From Chimonanthus salicifolius (Eukaryota > Streptophyta > Magnoliopsida > Laurales > Calycanthaceae), in NCBI GenBank assembly GCA_013350335.1, contig CM023541.1:65885999-65949998 (forward strand): a stretch of DNA of 64,000 bases, written 5' to 3'. Positions 11,897 to 22,932 of the stretch are shown here, one piece after another. A program made the translations under genes and the position numbers. Within the stretch, counting starts at the first letter, position 1. Each line of letters starts with the position of its first letter. The notes under the pieces were generated by a model. It was not told the origin of the DNA. It searched no databases and saw only the letters and a program-made list of their open reading frames with translations.

Positions 11897-12031
11897 GATA
11901 AATATCTTGTGGGTGGGTGGAGAGAGTTAATGTAAAGTGAAAGTAAATAACCAAAGAGATAAAGATGGATTTTACACCTTATCCTTTTCATTTTACCCTC
12001 AACTCACTCTCTCCATCTCTCCCATTTCTCC
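11897..12031 (+). promoter_or_regulatory. candidate core promoter of F LTR
   Basis: A TATA-like GATAAATATC at 11897 precedes, by about 100 bases, a pyrimidine patch (CACTCTCTCCATCTCTCCC, 12003-12030) of the kind found at plant transcription starts. The CT patch recurs in the same relative place in B, B2, D, H, I, Z2 and L1. The exact start site cannot be read from sequence. Confidence 0.35.
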
Positions 12032-12321
12032 ATTGCCGTCCCACATTAGCAAGGAAAAGAGGAGAAGAAAATTAAGGAAGAAAAGAGAAGAGCTCAAGGA
12101 GAGGAAGAAAAGGTTGGACCACCATCTCAAGGTAAAGATCTTGAGACATTTTTCCATCTCCATCCTCTTCCCTCTCTCAATTCAAACCTAACATGGCTGA
12201 TTTTAAGGTTGGGAGTTGCCACCCTTGATCAAAGATCTTGACCTATAAAAGATCAAGAAGAAAGAGAGAGGAGGCTACGGAGACCGACGGGAGCGGCGGA
12301 AATCGGAGGAGACGTCGGATA

Positions 12322-14081
12322 GTGAGTATTTCTTAACTAAAAGAATTTTGGATTTTAGGGTTTAAGAAATGGAATTTATTTTTGTGAAATTAATGGTGGA
12401 TAGGTGATTTTATACTATGGAATTTAGATACATTAAATGGAAGGGTGGAAGATGGAGAAAACCCTAAATGGGTGAATTAGGGTTAGGGTAAGAAATTGGA
12501 AAAATATATTGTGTGCATTGTGTAATTAAATTATTAAGCATGGAATTATGTGGAATTGGAAGGTAATGTGTGATTTTCTTAGGGTTTTAAGATATGGAGG
12601 ACATTGTGTAATTTAATTATGTAAAAATGGAAGCATGGAGAATGTTAATGATTTTAGGGTTTTAAAATGATTAAATGTAGCTAATTTTTGAAAAAAGTTT
12701 TTATGATGGAATCCATGGATGAATGTAAATATTTTAATGGCCTCAAAAGTGGTGGATGAAGGTGAATGTTTTTATGTCTTGAATATCACCTATGAATGAT
12801 GAATCAAGTATTTTGGAACCATGAAGAATGAATGGAATAAGGGCTAAGTTAATGGACTCAATTATGGTGAAGAATGATAGTTTTAAAAGCATGATGTAAA
12901 ATCCCTCATGGGAGGATTCATTTTGGGCCTAAGTAATGTAAATAGGTCCAATGAAAGATAAGGAAAAGACATCATGGGTTCGACCATGGTGTATGGCCGA
13001 ACCCATGATTCATATGAGAACCATTTTATGGTCCAAGATTAGGGTTTATGTAAATGATTAAATGAATGGGGATGAAGTCAATTAAGTGGCTGATTTTAAT
13101 AATTCTATGATATGGTTGATGGGTCACTAATGGATGTAGGTTATAGATCAAGTATGGACTTAATTATACATGGATTAAATGAATGATTAAACATAGGAGA
13201 GGTAGTGGCAAAACCGTAATTAATGACCCATTTGTAGGTCATGCTATGGGCTAAGTTTAGGATCTATGTCCATGCATTAATGAGGCTAAGTTGAGGGCTA
13301 ATTCTTGATAATCTTATAACTTAGTTAATGATCGTATGACATGGTTAATGGTACATAAATGGATCTAAGTTTGTGATAAGTTAGGGACTTAATCGTGGAT
13401 AAAATATGGACTGATTTGGTATTGTATAATAAGGTATCGGGACATCACAAACGGTGCGCGATTGGCGACCGGAATTATAAGACGAAAACGAAAAAGGACG
13501 CGAGTCGGTATTCGGTAGGATTCCTACCTTTTTGTAAGCCATGGATTGTGTAATGGTTTCATTGATTTATTTTGGGAATTTTATGGTTTATTTTATGATG
13601 AGTTTTAAATCATGGTTTATGTATCTTATATGGCATAATGCAAGATTATGAGTTATATGCTAAGTTATGAAGGCTATATTATGACTATGGAATATACATA
13701 TTACATAGCATAATGCATTACATCTCATGCATGGCATGGGCAGAAAAAAATAAACAAACCGGAGTCCATGCTCCGTCGGGGCGACCGAGAACAGGCATGG
13801 GGACACCTTGACGAGGCTTTGCCGTCAAGGGGGATATTTTACGATTGGACAGATCTTGACGAGGTTTTTCCGTCAAGAGGGATATGACAGTATATGGCAG
13901 GAATGATGGGTGGGATTCATAACATTGACACCCATGGCATATCATTTACTTATATTTCAGTATATGGTGGTTTATAGTTTTCATTGTGTTATTATCTGTA
14001 TGTGGTTATTACTAACCCATGTGCTAGCCCTACTCGGAATCCTACTGGGCGTGTTGTTCTAACGCCCTACTTCTACCCTAG
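12322..14081 (+). other. predicted intron inside F 5' LTR
   Basis: Donor-like GTGAGT at 12322 follows GACGTCGGATA. CTAAC at 14059-14063 is followed by a pyrimidine-rich stretch ending CCCTAG at 14081; an alternative acceptor GCAG ends at 14093. Length is 1760 bases. The 3' LTR copy is at 20692-22451. Confidence 0.45.
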
Positions 14082-14376
14082 CTGACAATGCAGGAGATGG
14101 CGGACCGGAAGGGCGAGACGGAAGCCAAGCTTAGGAGCTTGGGGAGGCGGATTAATTATTTTGTTGTACTTTATTTTGGAAAAGATGTATTTGTATAGTT
14201 AGCTTGTCGGAAATGTAATAATTTAGGTAGTTTGCTATGTTTAGGTATTATTTTGGATAATACAGTATAATGGCATTTTCGTAATTAATTGGATATTTCT
14301 TCCCTGCTATCTGAAGAACTGGTAGGATAGTTCTATGATCATCCGCGTTTATTTTTATGTTCCGTGAGCTTACTTG

Positions 14377-14467
14377 CTACGCGTGAACCGTACTCGTGGA
14401 CTTATGTTCCACGCACGCGTAGGGTTGGCCAGTTAAGGGCCGGGCTTTAGAAGCTCGGAACCTAACT
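14377..14467 (+). promoter_or_regulatory. conserved two-hairpin structure upstream of primer site
   Basis: Hairpin 1 pairs CTACGCGTG (14377-14385) with CACGCGTAG (14414-14422); nested inside, CGTGGA (14395-14400) pairs with TCCACG (14408-14413). Hairpin 2 (14431-14467) pairs AGTTAAG with CCTAACT and CCGGGCTT with AAGCTCGG. In this 5' copy one base of hairpin 2 is changed (CCTAACT for CTTAACT). Other LTR families keep the pairing with different bases. Confidence 0.65.
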
Positions 14468-14558
14468 CGCGTCGTGACGTCCGTGCCCTTTGTCACTTTA
14501 AAAAAAAAAAAAAAAAATGTACTCTGATTTTACGGTGAAAAGGGGCGGGCGTTACAGT

Positions 14559-14570
14559 TGGTATCAGAGT
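14559..14570 (+). other. primer binding site of element F
   Basis: TGGTATCAGAGT matches the initiator tRNA-Met primer site at 11 of 12 bases; the last base is T where B, C and E have C. It lies two bases after the LTR. Confidence 0.9.
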
Positions 14571-15081
14571 GAATTCGGAAGAATGAATCTCTCGGAGTAA
14601 GATTAAGACGGTTGCACGTCTCACTGACGGCTAAGAATCCCAACCGACCGACTCTTCGGAGACCGCTGCACGGGGGCCGGGTTAAATTACTTCGATTGAC
14701 TCAAACTGAAGGGTTTAATCTGAGAACAACATTTGACGGAGAGGGATGATAGCAAGGGAAGAAAAAAAAAAAAAAATCAATCAATGTAAGTCGGTATTAT
14801 CAAACATAGCAAGTAGGGTTACATTTTCCCGACATGAGAAAACAAATCTAGGTCTTCCCCAAGTTTGACGGAATGATGGTAGGCTTATTGAACATAGGAG
14901 AAAATTCCCCGATTTCACAAATGGAACGAAACATAGATACTTGGGAAGTTTTCCCCAAACCAAGTGTGCTTATTTGGCAATCTTCCCCAAAAATGAGAAA
15001 CAAAGTATATTGTTTAGTATTTTTTTTTCTTTTCTTTTTCCTCCATTTGAAAAGGAACTAAGTGTTTTCGATGACTAGGAA
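14571..15081 (+). other. untranslated leader of element F
   Basis: About 0.5 kb between the primer site and gag. It holds a conserved block shared with B, C and E (GACCGACTCTTCGGAG near 14645) and several TTCCCC-containing units (14907, 14952, 14990). A possible role in RNA packaging is inference. No gene. Confidence 0.75.
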
Positions 15082-18000
15082 ATGGCTCCGAAGAGAAGGA
15101 CTCGTCGCAACCAGAAAGAGGTATCACCACCTCGCCAGGAAGAGGAGGTACCCCATCGGGAAGAGGAACAGAATAATATAAACATACAAGGTGTACCTCC
15201 CGAGCTAAAAGATGTAGTTCAAGCGGCAGTCACTGCTGCTCTTCAGCAACATTTGAGTGGAAATGCGACTACTAGCGACGGAAATGCTACTACTAGTGAC
15301 ACTAGTAAGCGGAAGATGGTTAAAGACTTCCAGCAACAGCGTCCTCCCTACTTTAGAGGAAAAGAAGGGGCTGTAGGAGCAGATTACTGGTTAAAGAAGA
15401 TCACTCAGATCTTAAATCTGCTTCAGGTTTCCAGTCCGGCTGACAGAATCTTACTGGCAACATCTCAACTGATTGAGGATGCCGGTAATTGGTTGGAAGT
15501 GGTAGAAAAACAACAATCACTGGTGCCGGAAAGGGAAAGAATTGCCATGACTTGGGAATGGTTCTCAGCCACTTTTCTAGAGCAGTTTTTCCCGGAGGAA
15601 GAAAGGGAGAGTCAGACTGAAGCTTTTATATCATTAGTACAAGGCAATATGACAGTGGCAGAGTACCACCGGGAGTTCCTTCGACTATCTGTCTACGCGT
15701 TCTACATGGTGGACACTGAGCACCGGAGGGCCCGTAAGTTTGAACGGGGCCTTCGGCCGAGCATCAAAACTAGGGTGACAGTATTCAAGGAACCTACATT
15801 GGCAGGGGTGGTTGGCAGGGCCACTATAGTGGAGCGGGAATTGAATGAGGAAGCGCGGCGTGACAACCGCCGATGGCAGAGTGGGCGGGGTGCATTTCAA
15901 CCCAATAAAAGGTTCCGCCCGAGTTTCGGCAGACCTTCATCCGCTACTGGATCTACAGGGGGCTTTCGCCCCAATCAGCCCTCCCAGTCAGCATCAGTTA
16001 CCCAGGTTCCTAGAGGTGGGAACACTTGCTATCAGTGTGGCCAACAGGGTCACTTCAAGAGGGAGTGTCCGCAGCTCAACAGACCCTCTAACTTCAAGGG
16101 TTCCTCCCGCCCTCCAGTTAGATCAGCTCCGCCGCGAGGGGGCAGAACATACAATCAGGCAGGACGGGCGCCAAACCCTACGGGATCAGGACGACTTTTT
16201 GCTATACCTTCTCCAGTAGCAGTGGACCGCTCGGTGATTCAAGGTATGGCCGTAGTTGGTAGTTCTTATGCAATTACATTATTTGATTCTGGAGCTTCCC
16301 ATTCATTTATATCTGCTGCATTCATATCTGCTACGGGCACATTAGTACAGAATCTGTCCACCTCACTTACTATTGTATCCCCTGTCGGAGACACATCTTT
16401 GGGGCTCATATGCACGGCACTGAACACTGAACTCGCTGGATTCAGATTCGAGTTCAATTATTTAGTAATCGATATGGCTGAGTACGATGTTATATTTGGC
16501 ATGGACTGGTTGGCTACGTATCAGGCCCATATTGATTGCCATCTTCGTAGAGTGATATTTTGGTCACCCGAAGGGAGGCGGTATATAGTGCCCGCTGACC
16601 GACAGGGCATTCCTAGAAGACTGCAGGAAGAATTGAATCATCTTGCCTTGAACACCCTCAGATTAGATAAGGCACCAATAGCTGAACTTCCGGCAGTGGT
16701 AGTAGATTATGCCGAGGTATTTCCAACAGAGCTCCCTGGTCTGCCACCTAAGAGGGAGATAGACTTTGAGATTAAATTATACCCCGGCGCAGCTCCAGTA
16801 TCGTTACCTCATTACAGAATGGCACCGGCTGAGATGACTGAGTTGAAAAAGCAGATTGATGAACTGCTCAGGTTGGGCTTTATTCGGAACAGCACATCCG
16901 CATGGGGAGCCCCGGTATTGTTTGTTAAGAAGAAGGACGGTACCCTTCGAATGTGTGTGGATTATAGAAAATTGAACCAGTTGACTGTCAGGAATAAATA
17001 TCCCCTACCCAGGATTGATGATCTGTTTGATCAGCTTAGGGGTTCCTCTCACTTTTCCAAGATTGATCTGATGTCCGGATACCATCAAATCCGGGTTAGA
17101 GAGGAAGACATTGAGAAGACAGCCTTCAGGACACGATATGGATTATATGAGTATGTAGTCATGCCGTTTGGGCTTACTAATGCACCGGCGGTGTTCATGG
17201 ACCTGATGAATAGGATATTCCGTCCTTACTTGGATCAGTTTGTAATTGTATTTATTGATGACATCCTGATCTATTCCAAGAGTCAGGAGGAACATGCTGA
17301 ACACCTGCGGATAGTTCTGAACACCCTGAAGAGGAACCAATTGTATGCCAAAGCCAGCAAGTGTGAATTTTGGCTATCAAAGGTCAATTTCTTGGGGCAC
17401 GTTATATCGGAGGAAGGCATAGCTGTAGACCCGACTAAGGTAGCGGCAGTGAGGGAGTGGAAAGCACCGACGAATGTGACCGAGATCCGCAGTTTTCTGG
17501 GATTGGCCGGTTACTACAGGAAATTTATTATGGATTTCTCCAAGATTGCAGCCCCACTTACCCGACTCACTCAGAAAGGAGTCAAATTTGAATGGTCAGA
17601 TATGTGCAACCGGAGATTTGAGGAGCTAAAGGAGAAGCTTACAACCGCTCCTATTTTGATATTGCCGGAAAGAGGCAGAAACTATGAGGTGTACTGTGAT
17701 GCCTCAGGAGAGGGACTGGGGTGTACGCTCAGTCAAGGTAATAGGGCGGTGGCGTACGGGTCAAGACAGTTGAAAATTCATGAGCGCAATTATCCCACAC
17801 ATGATCTGGAACTGGCAGCAGTGGTCTTCGCTCTTAAAAGCTGGAGACACTACCTTTATGGTGAGAAGTTTGAGGTATTCTCAGACCATAAGAGCCTAAA
17901 GTACCTATTTGATCAGAAGGAACTCAACATGAGACAACGTAGATGGATGGAATACTTGGCAGATTATGAGTTCGCACTCCGGTATCATCCTGGCAAGGCG

Positions 18001-19575
18001 AACAAAGTGGCGGATGCTCTCAGCCGCATATCACCTGCAACAGTAGCCAGTATGATCAGAACAGAATGGGAGGTATTGAATACCATCAGAGAGTTTAAAC
18101 TCTATCTGGATAATCATGGAACCATATATAATCTGATCATACGATCCCACATGGTCTCCGAGATTGAACGGGAACAACGAACAGATCCAGAGGTGGAAGA
18201 GATATGGGCTAAGATGTCTACCGGTAAAGTTGTACCGAAATGGGAATTACGACCGGGACAGGGTCTTATGTTCCGAGGTAGGACATATGTGCCTAAGAAT
18301 TGCAGAAGAGAGTTGCTGATTGAAGCACACCAAACAAAACTCTCTATTCACCCGGGCAGCACCAAGATGTACCATGATCTTAAGAGGCACTATTGGTGGC
18401 ATGGACTTAAGAAAGACGTGGCAGAGTTTGTTGCTTGTTGCTTAACCTGTCAGCAGGTTAAGGCAGAACATCGGAAGCCACCGGGCTTACTCGCACCCTT
18501 ACCGGTGCCAGAATGGAAATGGGAACACATATCCATGGACTTTGTAACAGGGTTGCCAAGGTCATCCAAGGGCAACGATGCAATATGGGTCATAGTGGAC
18601 CGGTTGACCAAGTCTGCACATTTCCTTCCCATCAAGATGACGGATTCATCAGACACTTTGGGTCGACGGTACATCCGGGAGATCATCAGGTTACATGGCA
18701 TTCCCCGGTCTATTGTGTCCGACAGGGATGGCCGATTCACCGGCAGAGTATGGCAGGGCTTACAGTCGGCTATGGGGACCGACGTATTAACTAGCACAGC
18801 ATTTCATCCACAGACTGATGGACAGTCGGAGAGGACAATACAGACATTGGAGGATATGCTGAGAGCATGCATGCTAGACTTTAAGGGTGGATGGGAGGAT
18901 CATTTACCACTGGTGGAGTTTTCCTACAATAACAGCTATCAGTCAAGCCTACAGATGGCTCCGTTTGAGGCCTTATATGGTAGACCATGTAGATCACCAG
19001 TGTGTTGGACAGAAGCCGGTGAGCCTGCGCTGATTGGACCGGAGTTGGTTGCAGAAACTACAGCGCAGATTAAATTGATACGGCAACATCTACTCACTGC
19101 ACAAAGCCGACAGAAGAGTTACGCCGACAAAAGGAGAAGGTTCCTCGAATTTGAGGTGGGGGACTTGGTGTTTTTGAAAGTCTCACCACGGAAGGGACAC
19201 ATGAGATTTGGAAAGAAGGGGAAACTGTCACCTAGATTTGTGGGACCGTTTCCAATCTTGAAGAGGGTGGGGGGGGTAGCTTATCAGTTGGCGCTCCCTC
19301 CACAGTTATCATCATTACATGATGTATTCCATGTGTCTATGTTGAGGAAGTACAACCCTGATCCTTCACATGTATTGAATATTCAAGACATCGATGTGCA
19401 AAGCGATGTGACATATGTGGAAAAGCCGGTCAGAATAGTCGGGACCGAGCAAAGGGTGTTGCGGAACCGGGCCATTCAGTTCGTTAAGGTGGTATGGGAA
19501 CGACATGGTAATGAAGAAACCACCTGGGAACTTGAGTCGGAGATGAGAGCCTCTCATCCGGAACTCTTTGTGTAA
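15082..19575 (+). CDS. gag-pol: Gag-Pol polyprotein of element F
   Basis: One open frame of 1497 aa encodes everything a Ty3/gypsy element needs. The order is: charged Gag N-terminus (1-60), Gag core (about 75-260), zinc knuckle [14 protein letters not shown] (about 316-329), aspartic protease with DSGAS (about 402), reverse transcriptase with [13 protein letters not shown] and the catalytic FIDDILIY (about 725), RNase H starting near YCDAS (about 870), integrase zinc domain (KRHYWW...CLTCQQ, about 1100-1125), core with SDRDGRF (about 1213) and [12 protein letters not shown], then a C-terminal chromodomain-like segment (VKVVW...TTWELESE, about 1440-1490). No stop or frameshift, and key catalytic residues look intact. 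The start codon is the first ATG after the leader and matches the starts of C and E. Clade assignment to Tekay/Del rests on the integrase and chromodomain-like tail. Confidence 0.97.
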   Translation: MAPKRRTRRNQKEVSPPRQEEEVPHREEEQNNINIQGVPPELKDVVQAAVTAALQQHLSGNATTSDGNATTSDTSKRKMVKDFQQQRPPYFRGKEGAVGADYWLKKITQILNLLQVSSPADRILLATSQLIEDAGNWLEVVEKQQSLVPERERIAMTWEWFSATFLEQFFPEEERESQTEAFISLVQGNMTVAEYHREFLRLSVYAFYMVDTEHRRARKFERGLRPSIKTRVTVFKEPTLAGVVGRATIVERELNEEARRDNRRWQSGRGAFQPNKRFRPSFGRPSSATGSTGGFRPNQPSQSASVTQVPRGGNTCYQCGQQGHFKRECPQLNRPSNFKGSSRPPVRSAPPRGGRTYNQAGRAPNPTGSGRLFAIPSPVAVDRSVIQGMAVVGSSYAITLFDSGASHSFISAAFISATGTLVQNLSTSLTIVSPVGDTSLGLICTALNTELAGFRFEFNYLVIDMAEYDVIFGMDWLATYQAHIDCHLRRVIFWSPEGRRYIVPADRQGIPRRLQEELNHLALNTLRLDKAPIAELPAVVVDYAEVFPTELPGLPPKREIDFEIKLYPGAAPVSLPHYRMAPAEMTELKKQIDELLRLGFIRNSTSAWGAPVLFVKKKDGTLRMCVDYRKLNQLTVRNKYPLPRIDDLFDQLRGSSHFSKIDLMSGYHQIRVREEDIEKTAFRTRYGLYEYVVMPFGLTNAPAVFMDLMNRIFRPYLDQFVIVFIDDILIYSKSQEEHAEHLRIVLNTLKRNQLYAKASKCEFWLSKVNFLGHVISEEGIAVDPTKVAAVREWKAPTNVTEIRSFLGLAGYYRKFIMDFSKIAAPLTRLTQKGVKFEWSDMCNRRFEELKEKLTTAPILILPERGRNYEVYCDASGEGLGCTLSQGNRAVAYGSRQLKIHERNYPTHDLELAAVVFALKSWRHYLYGEKFEVFSDHKSLKYLFDQKELNMRQRRWMEYLADYEFALRYHPGKANKVADALSRISPATVASMIRTEWEVLNTIREFKLYLDNHGTIYNLIIRSHMVSEIEREQRTDPEVEEIWAKMSTGKVVPKWELRPGQGLMFRGRTYVPKNCRRELLIEAHQTKLSIHPGSTKMYHDLKRHYWWHGLKKDVAEFVACCLTCQQVKAEHRKPPGLLAPLPVPEWKWEHISMDFVTGLPRSSKGNDAIWVIVDRLTKSAHFLPIKMTDSSDTLGRRYIREIIRLHGIPRSIVSDRDGRFTGRVWQGLQSAMGTDVLTSTAFHPQTDGQSERTIQTLEDMLRACMLDFKGGWEDHLPLVEFSYNNSYQSSLQMAPFEALYGRPCRSPVCWTEAGEPALIGPELVAETTAQIKLIRQHLLTAQSRQKSYADKRRRFLEFEVGDLVFLKVSPRKGHMRFGKKGKLSPRFVGPFPILKRVGGVAYQLALPPQLSSLHDVFHVSMLRKYNPDPSHVLNIQDIDVQSDVTYVEKPVRIVGTEQRVLRNRAIQFVKVVWERHGNEETTWELESEMRASHPELFV

Positions 19576-19622
19576 GATGTTTTGAACCTCTACTTCGCTC
19601 GAATTTTCGGGACGAAAATTTT

Positions 19623-19637
19623 AAAAGAGGATTGTAT
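19623..19637 (+). other. polypurine tract of element F
   Basis: AAAAGAGGATTGTAT lies immediately before the 3' LTR. B and E carry matching tracts at the same place, each also ending TTGTAT. Confidence 0.85.
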
Positions 19638-22600
19638 TGTAAGGTCTCGGAATTTTGGAATTAATATAAATGTGAATATTATTTATTTTAATGATGGAAA
19701 TTAGAAAATTGGTGGAGTAAATGGTAAATGGGCCAAAAATTGGATAAAGGCCCAAGTGTGGCCCAATAGACTATGTTTGGATTTAAATTTATTTAAATGG
19801 GTCAAGAATGGTCAAATTGGGTCAAATACCCATTTGGGACCCAATGGGTCAAGATGGGTATGCTCCAAGGTAAATGGGCTAGATGGAAATGTAATTGGGC
19901 CATAGGCCCAATGGTAATCCACTTAGAGTGAATTCAATGATTTTAAATCACCTAAGTTATTTGGAATTAAACAATGGTGATGTGGCCAAGTGTGGACCCA
20001 AGGTTTGGTGGGGCCGACCACCATGGTTGATTTGGTCAACCATGGGTGGAATAATGGAATTAGGTTAAGTATAATGAATTAACCTAAGGTGATCTAAATA
20101 AGTAAATGGGAATTAAAGTAACTAAGTAATTAAATAATTAAATTATTTAACATGGTAGTTAAGAGTGGTCAAAGGGGGCCCATGAGGTGAAAACTCACCT
20201 CATCCCAAGCTCAAAAAATAAAACACGTTGGGACTTATGGGGGTGGAGTCATAAGCCATAAAGCAAGATAAATATCTTGTGGGTGGGTGGAGAGAGTTAA
20301 TGTAAAGTGAAAGTAAATAACCAAAGAGATAAAGATGGATTTTACACCTTATCCTTTTCATTTTACCCTCAACTCACTCTCTCCATCTCTCCCATTTCTC
20401 CATTGCCGTCCCACATTAGCAAGGAAAAGAGGAGAAGAAAATTAAGGAAGAAAAGAGAAGAGCTCAAGGAGAGGAAGAAAAGGTTGGACCACCATCTCAA
20501 GGTAAAGATCTTGAGACATTTTTCCATCTCCATCCTCTTCCCTCTCTCAATTCAAACCTAACATGGCTGATTTTAAGGTTGGGAGTTGCCACCCTTGATC
20601 AAAGATCTTGACCTATAAAAGATCAAGAAGAAAGAGAGAGGAGGCTACGGAGACCGACGGGAGCGGCGGAAATCGGAGGAGACGTCGGATAGTGAGTATT
20701 TCTTAACTAAAAGAATTTTGGATTTTAGGGTTTAAGAAATGGAATTTATTTTTGTGAAATTAATGGTGGATAGGTGATTTTATACTATGGAATTTAGATA
20801 CATTAAATGGAAGGGTGGAAGATGGAGAAAACCCTAAATGGGTGAATTAGGGTTAGGGTAAGAAATTGGAAAAATATATTGTGTGCATTGTGTAATTAAA
20901 TTATTAAGCATGGAATTATGTGGAATTGGAAGGTAATGTGTGATTTTCTTAGGGTTTTAAGGTATGGAGGACATTGTGTAATTTAATTATGTAAAAATGG
21001 AAGCATGGAGAATGTTAATGATTTTAGGGTTTTAAAATGATTAAATGTAGCTAATTTTTGAAAAAAGTTTTTATGATGGAATCCATGGATGAATGTAAAT
21101 ATTTTAATGGCCTCAAAAGTGGTGGATGAAGGTGAATGTTTTTATGTCTTGAATATCACCTATGAATGATGAATCAAGTATTTTGGAACCATGAAGAATG
21201 AATGGAATAAGGGCTAAGTTAATGGACTCAATTATGGTGAAGAATGATAGTTTTAAAAGCATGATGTAAAATCCCTCATGGGAGGATTCATTTTGGGCCT
21301 AAGTAATGTAAATAGGTCCAATGAAAGATAAGGAAAAGACATCATGGGTTCGACCATGGTGTATGGCCGAACCCATGATTCATATGAGAACCATTTTATG
21401 GTCCAAGATTAGGGTTTATGTAAATGATTAAATGAATGGGGATGAAGTCAATTAAGTGGCTGATTTTAATAATTCTATGATATGGTTGATGGGTCACTAA
21501 TGGATGTAGGTTATAGATCAAGTATGGACTTAATTATACATGGATTAAATGAATGATTAAACATAGGAGAGGTAGTGGCAAAACCGTAATTAATGACCCA
21601 TTTGTAGGTCATGCTATGGGCTAAGTTTAGGATCTATGTCCATGCATTAATGAGGCTAAGTTGAGGGCTAATTCTTGATAATCTTATAACTTAGTTAATG
21701 ATCGTATGACATGGTTAATGGTACATAAATGGATCTAAGTTTGTGATAAGTTAGGGACTTAGTCGTGGATAAAATATGGACTGATTTGGTACTGTATAAT
21801 AAGGTATCGGGACATCGCAAACGGTGCGCGATTGGCGACCGGAATTATAAGACGAAAACGAAAAAGGACGCGAGTCGGTATTCGGTAGGATTCCTACCTT
21901 TTTGTAAGCCATGGATTGTGTAATGGTTTCATTGATTTATTTTGGGAATTTTATGGTTTATTTTATGATGAGTTTTAAATCATGGTTTATGTATCTTATA
22001 TGGCATAATGCAAGATTATGAGTTATATGCTAAGTTATGAAGGCTATATTATGACTATGGAATATACATATTACATAGCATAATGCATTACATCTCATGC
22101 ATGGCATGGGCAGAAAAAAATAAACAAACCGGAGTCCATGCTCCGTCGGGGCGACCGAGAACAGGCATGGGGACACCTTGACGAGGCTTTGCCGTCAAGG
22201 GGGATATTTTACGATTGGACAGATCTTGACGAGGTTTTTCCGTCAAGAGGGATATGACAGTATATGGCAGGAATGATGGGTGGGATTCATAACATTGACA
22301 CCCATGGCATATCATTTACTTATATTTCAGTATATGGTGGTTTATAGTTTTCATTGTGTTATTATCTGTATGTGGTTATTACTAACCCATGTGCTAGCCC
22401 TACTCGGAATCCTACTGGGCGCGTTGTTCTAACGCCCTACTTCTACCCTAGCTGACAATGCAGGAGATGGCGGACCGGAAGGGCGAGACGGAAGCCAAGC
22501 TTAGGAGCTTGGGGAGGCGGATTAATTATTTTGTTGTACTTTATTTTGGAAAAGATGTATTTGTATAGTTAGCTTGTCGGAAATGTAATAATTTAGGTAG

Positions 22601-22927
22601 TTTGCTATGTTTAGGTATTATTTTGGATAATACAGTATAATGGCATTTTCGTAATTAATTGGATATTTCTTCCCTGCTATCTGAAGAACTGGTAGGATAG
22701 TTCTACGATCATCCGCGTTTATTTTTATGTTCCGTGAGCTTACTTGCTACGCGTGAACCGTACTCGTGGACTTATGTTCCACGCACGCGTAGGGTTGGCC
22801 AGTTAAGGGCCGGGCTTTAGAAGCTCGGAACTTAACTCGCGTCGTGACGTCCGCGCCCTTTGTCACTTTAAAAAAAAAAAAAAAAAAATGTACTCTGATT
22901 TTACGGTGAAAAGGGGCGGGCGTTACA
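19638..22927 (+). repeat. 3' LTR of element F
   Basis: It is 3290 bp and nearly identical to the 5' LTR. Differences include 20963 (G for A), 21772 (G), 21792 (C), 22422 (C), 22706 (C) and an A run one base longer near 22870. Hairpin 2 is fully paired here. Predicted intron 20692-22451, palindrome 21343-21378. Confidence 0.95.
20692..22451 (+). other. predicted intron inside F 3' LTR
   Basis: This is the same donor, branch (22429-22433) and acceptor layout as in the 5' LTR; the length is again 1760 bases. Confidence 0.45.
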
Positions 22928-22932
22928 GTATG
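22928..22932 (+). repeat. target site duplication of element F, right copy
   Basis: GTATG, identical to 11263-11267. Confidence 0.95.

Larger units (their letters stand above)
11268..14556 (+). repeat. 5' LTR of element F
   Basis: It begins TGTAAGGTCTCGG and ends GGGGCGGGCGTTACA. In order it holds an upstream region rich in GGGTCAA motifs, a CT-rich promoter-like block near 12000, a purine-rich block with donor-like GTGAGT, one palindrome (12973-13009), a CTTGACG inverted-repeat unit (13805-13880), the branch/acceptor-like block, and the hairpin pair at 14377-14467. Confidence 0.95.
11268..22927 (+). mobile_element. element F, complete Ty3/gypsy chromovirus (Tekay/Del-like)
   Basis: This is a complete autonomous-looking LTR retrotransposon of 11.66 kb: LTRs of 3289 and 3290 bp, a primer site, a leader, one 1497-codon gag-pol frame, a polypurine tract and a 5-bp target duplication. 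By eye the two LTRs differ at eight single bases, all transitions, plus one base in an A run. That is near 0.25%, so insertion was recent. It interrupts the 5' LTR of element B. Confidence 0.95.

Noticed and set aside
11937..12191. 84-aa ORF, identical at 20307-20561
   Set aside because: It lies in the CT/GA-rich promoter and exon-like part of the F LTR; the two copies are identical only because the LTRs are.
12242..12249. CTATAAAA as the main TATA box of F
   Set aside because: It lies downstream of the CT patch and only about 75 bases before the donor-like site; related LTRs have no TATA there. The upstream location is preferred, though not proven.
15845..16219. 124-aa ORF overlapping F gag
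   Set aside because: It is in an alternative frame within the Gag linker and knuckle region, with no conserved counterpart in E or C.
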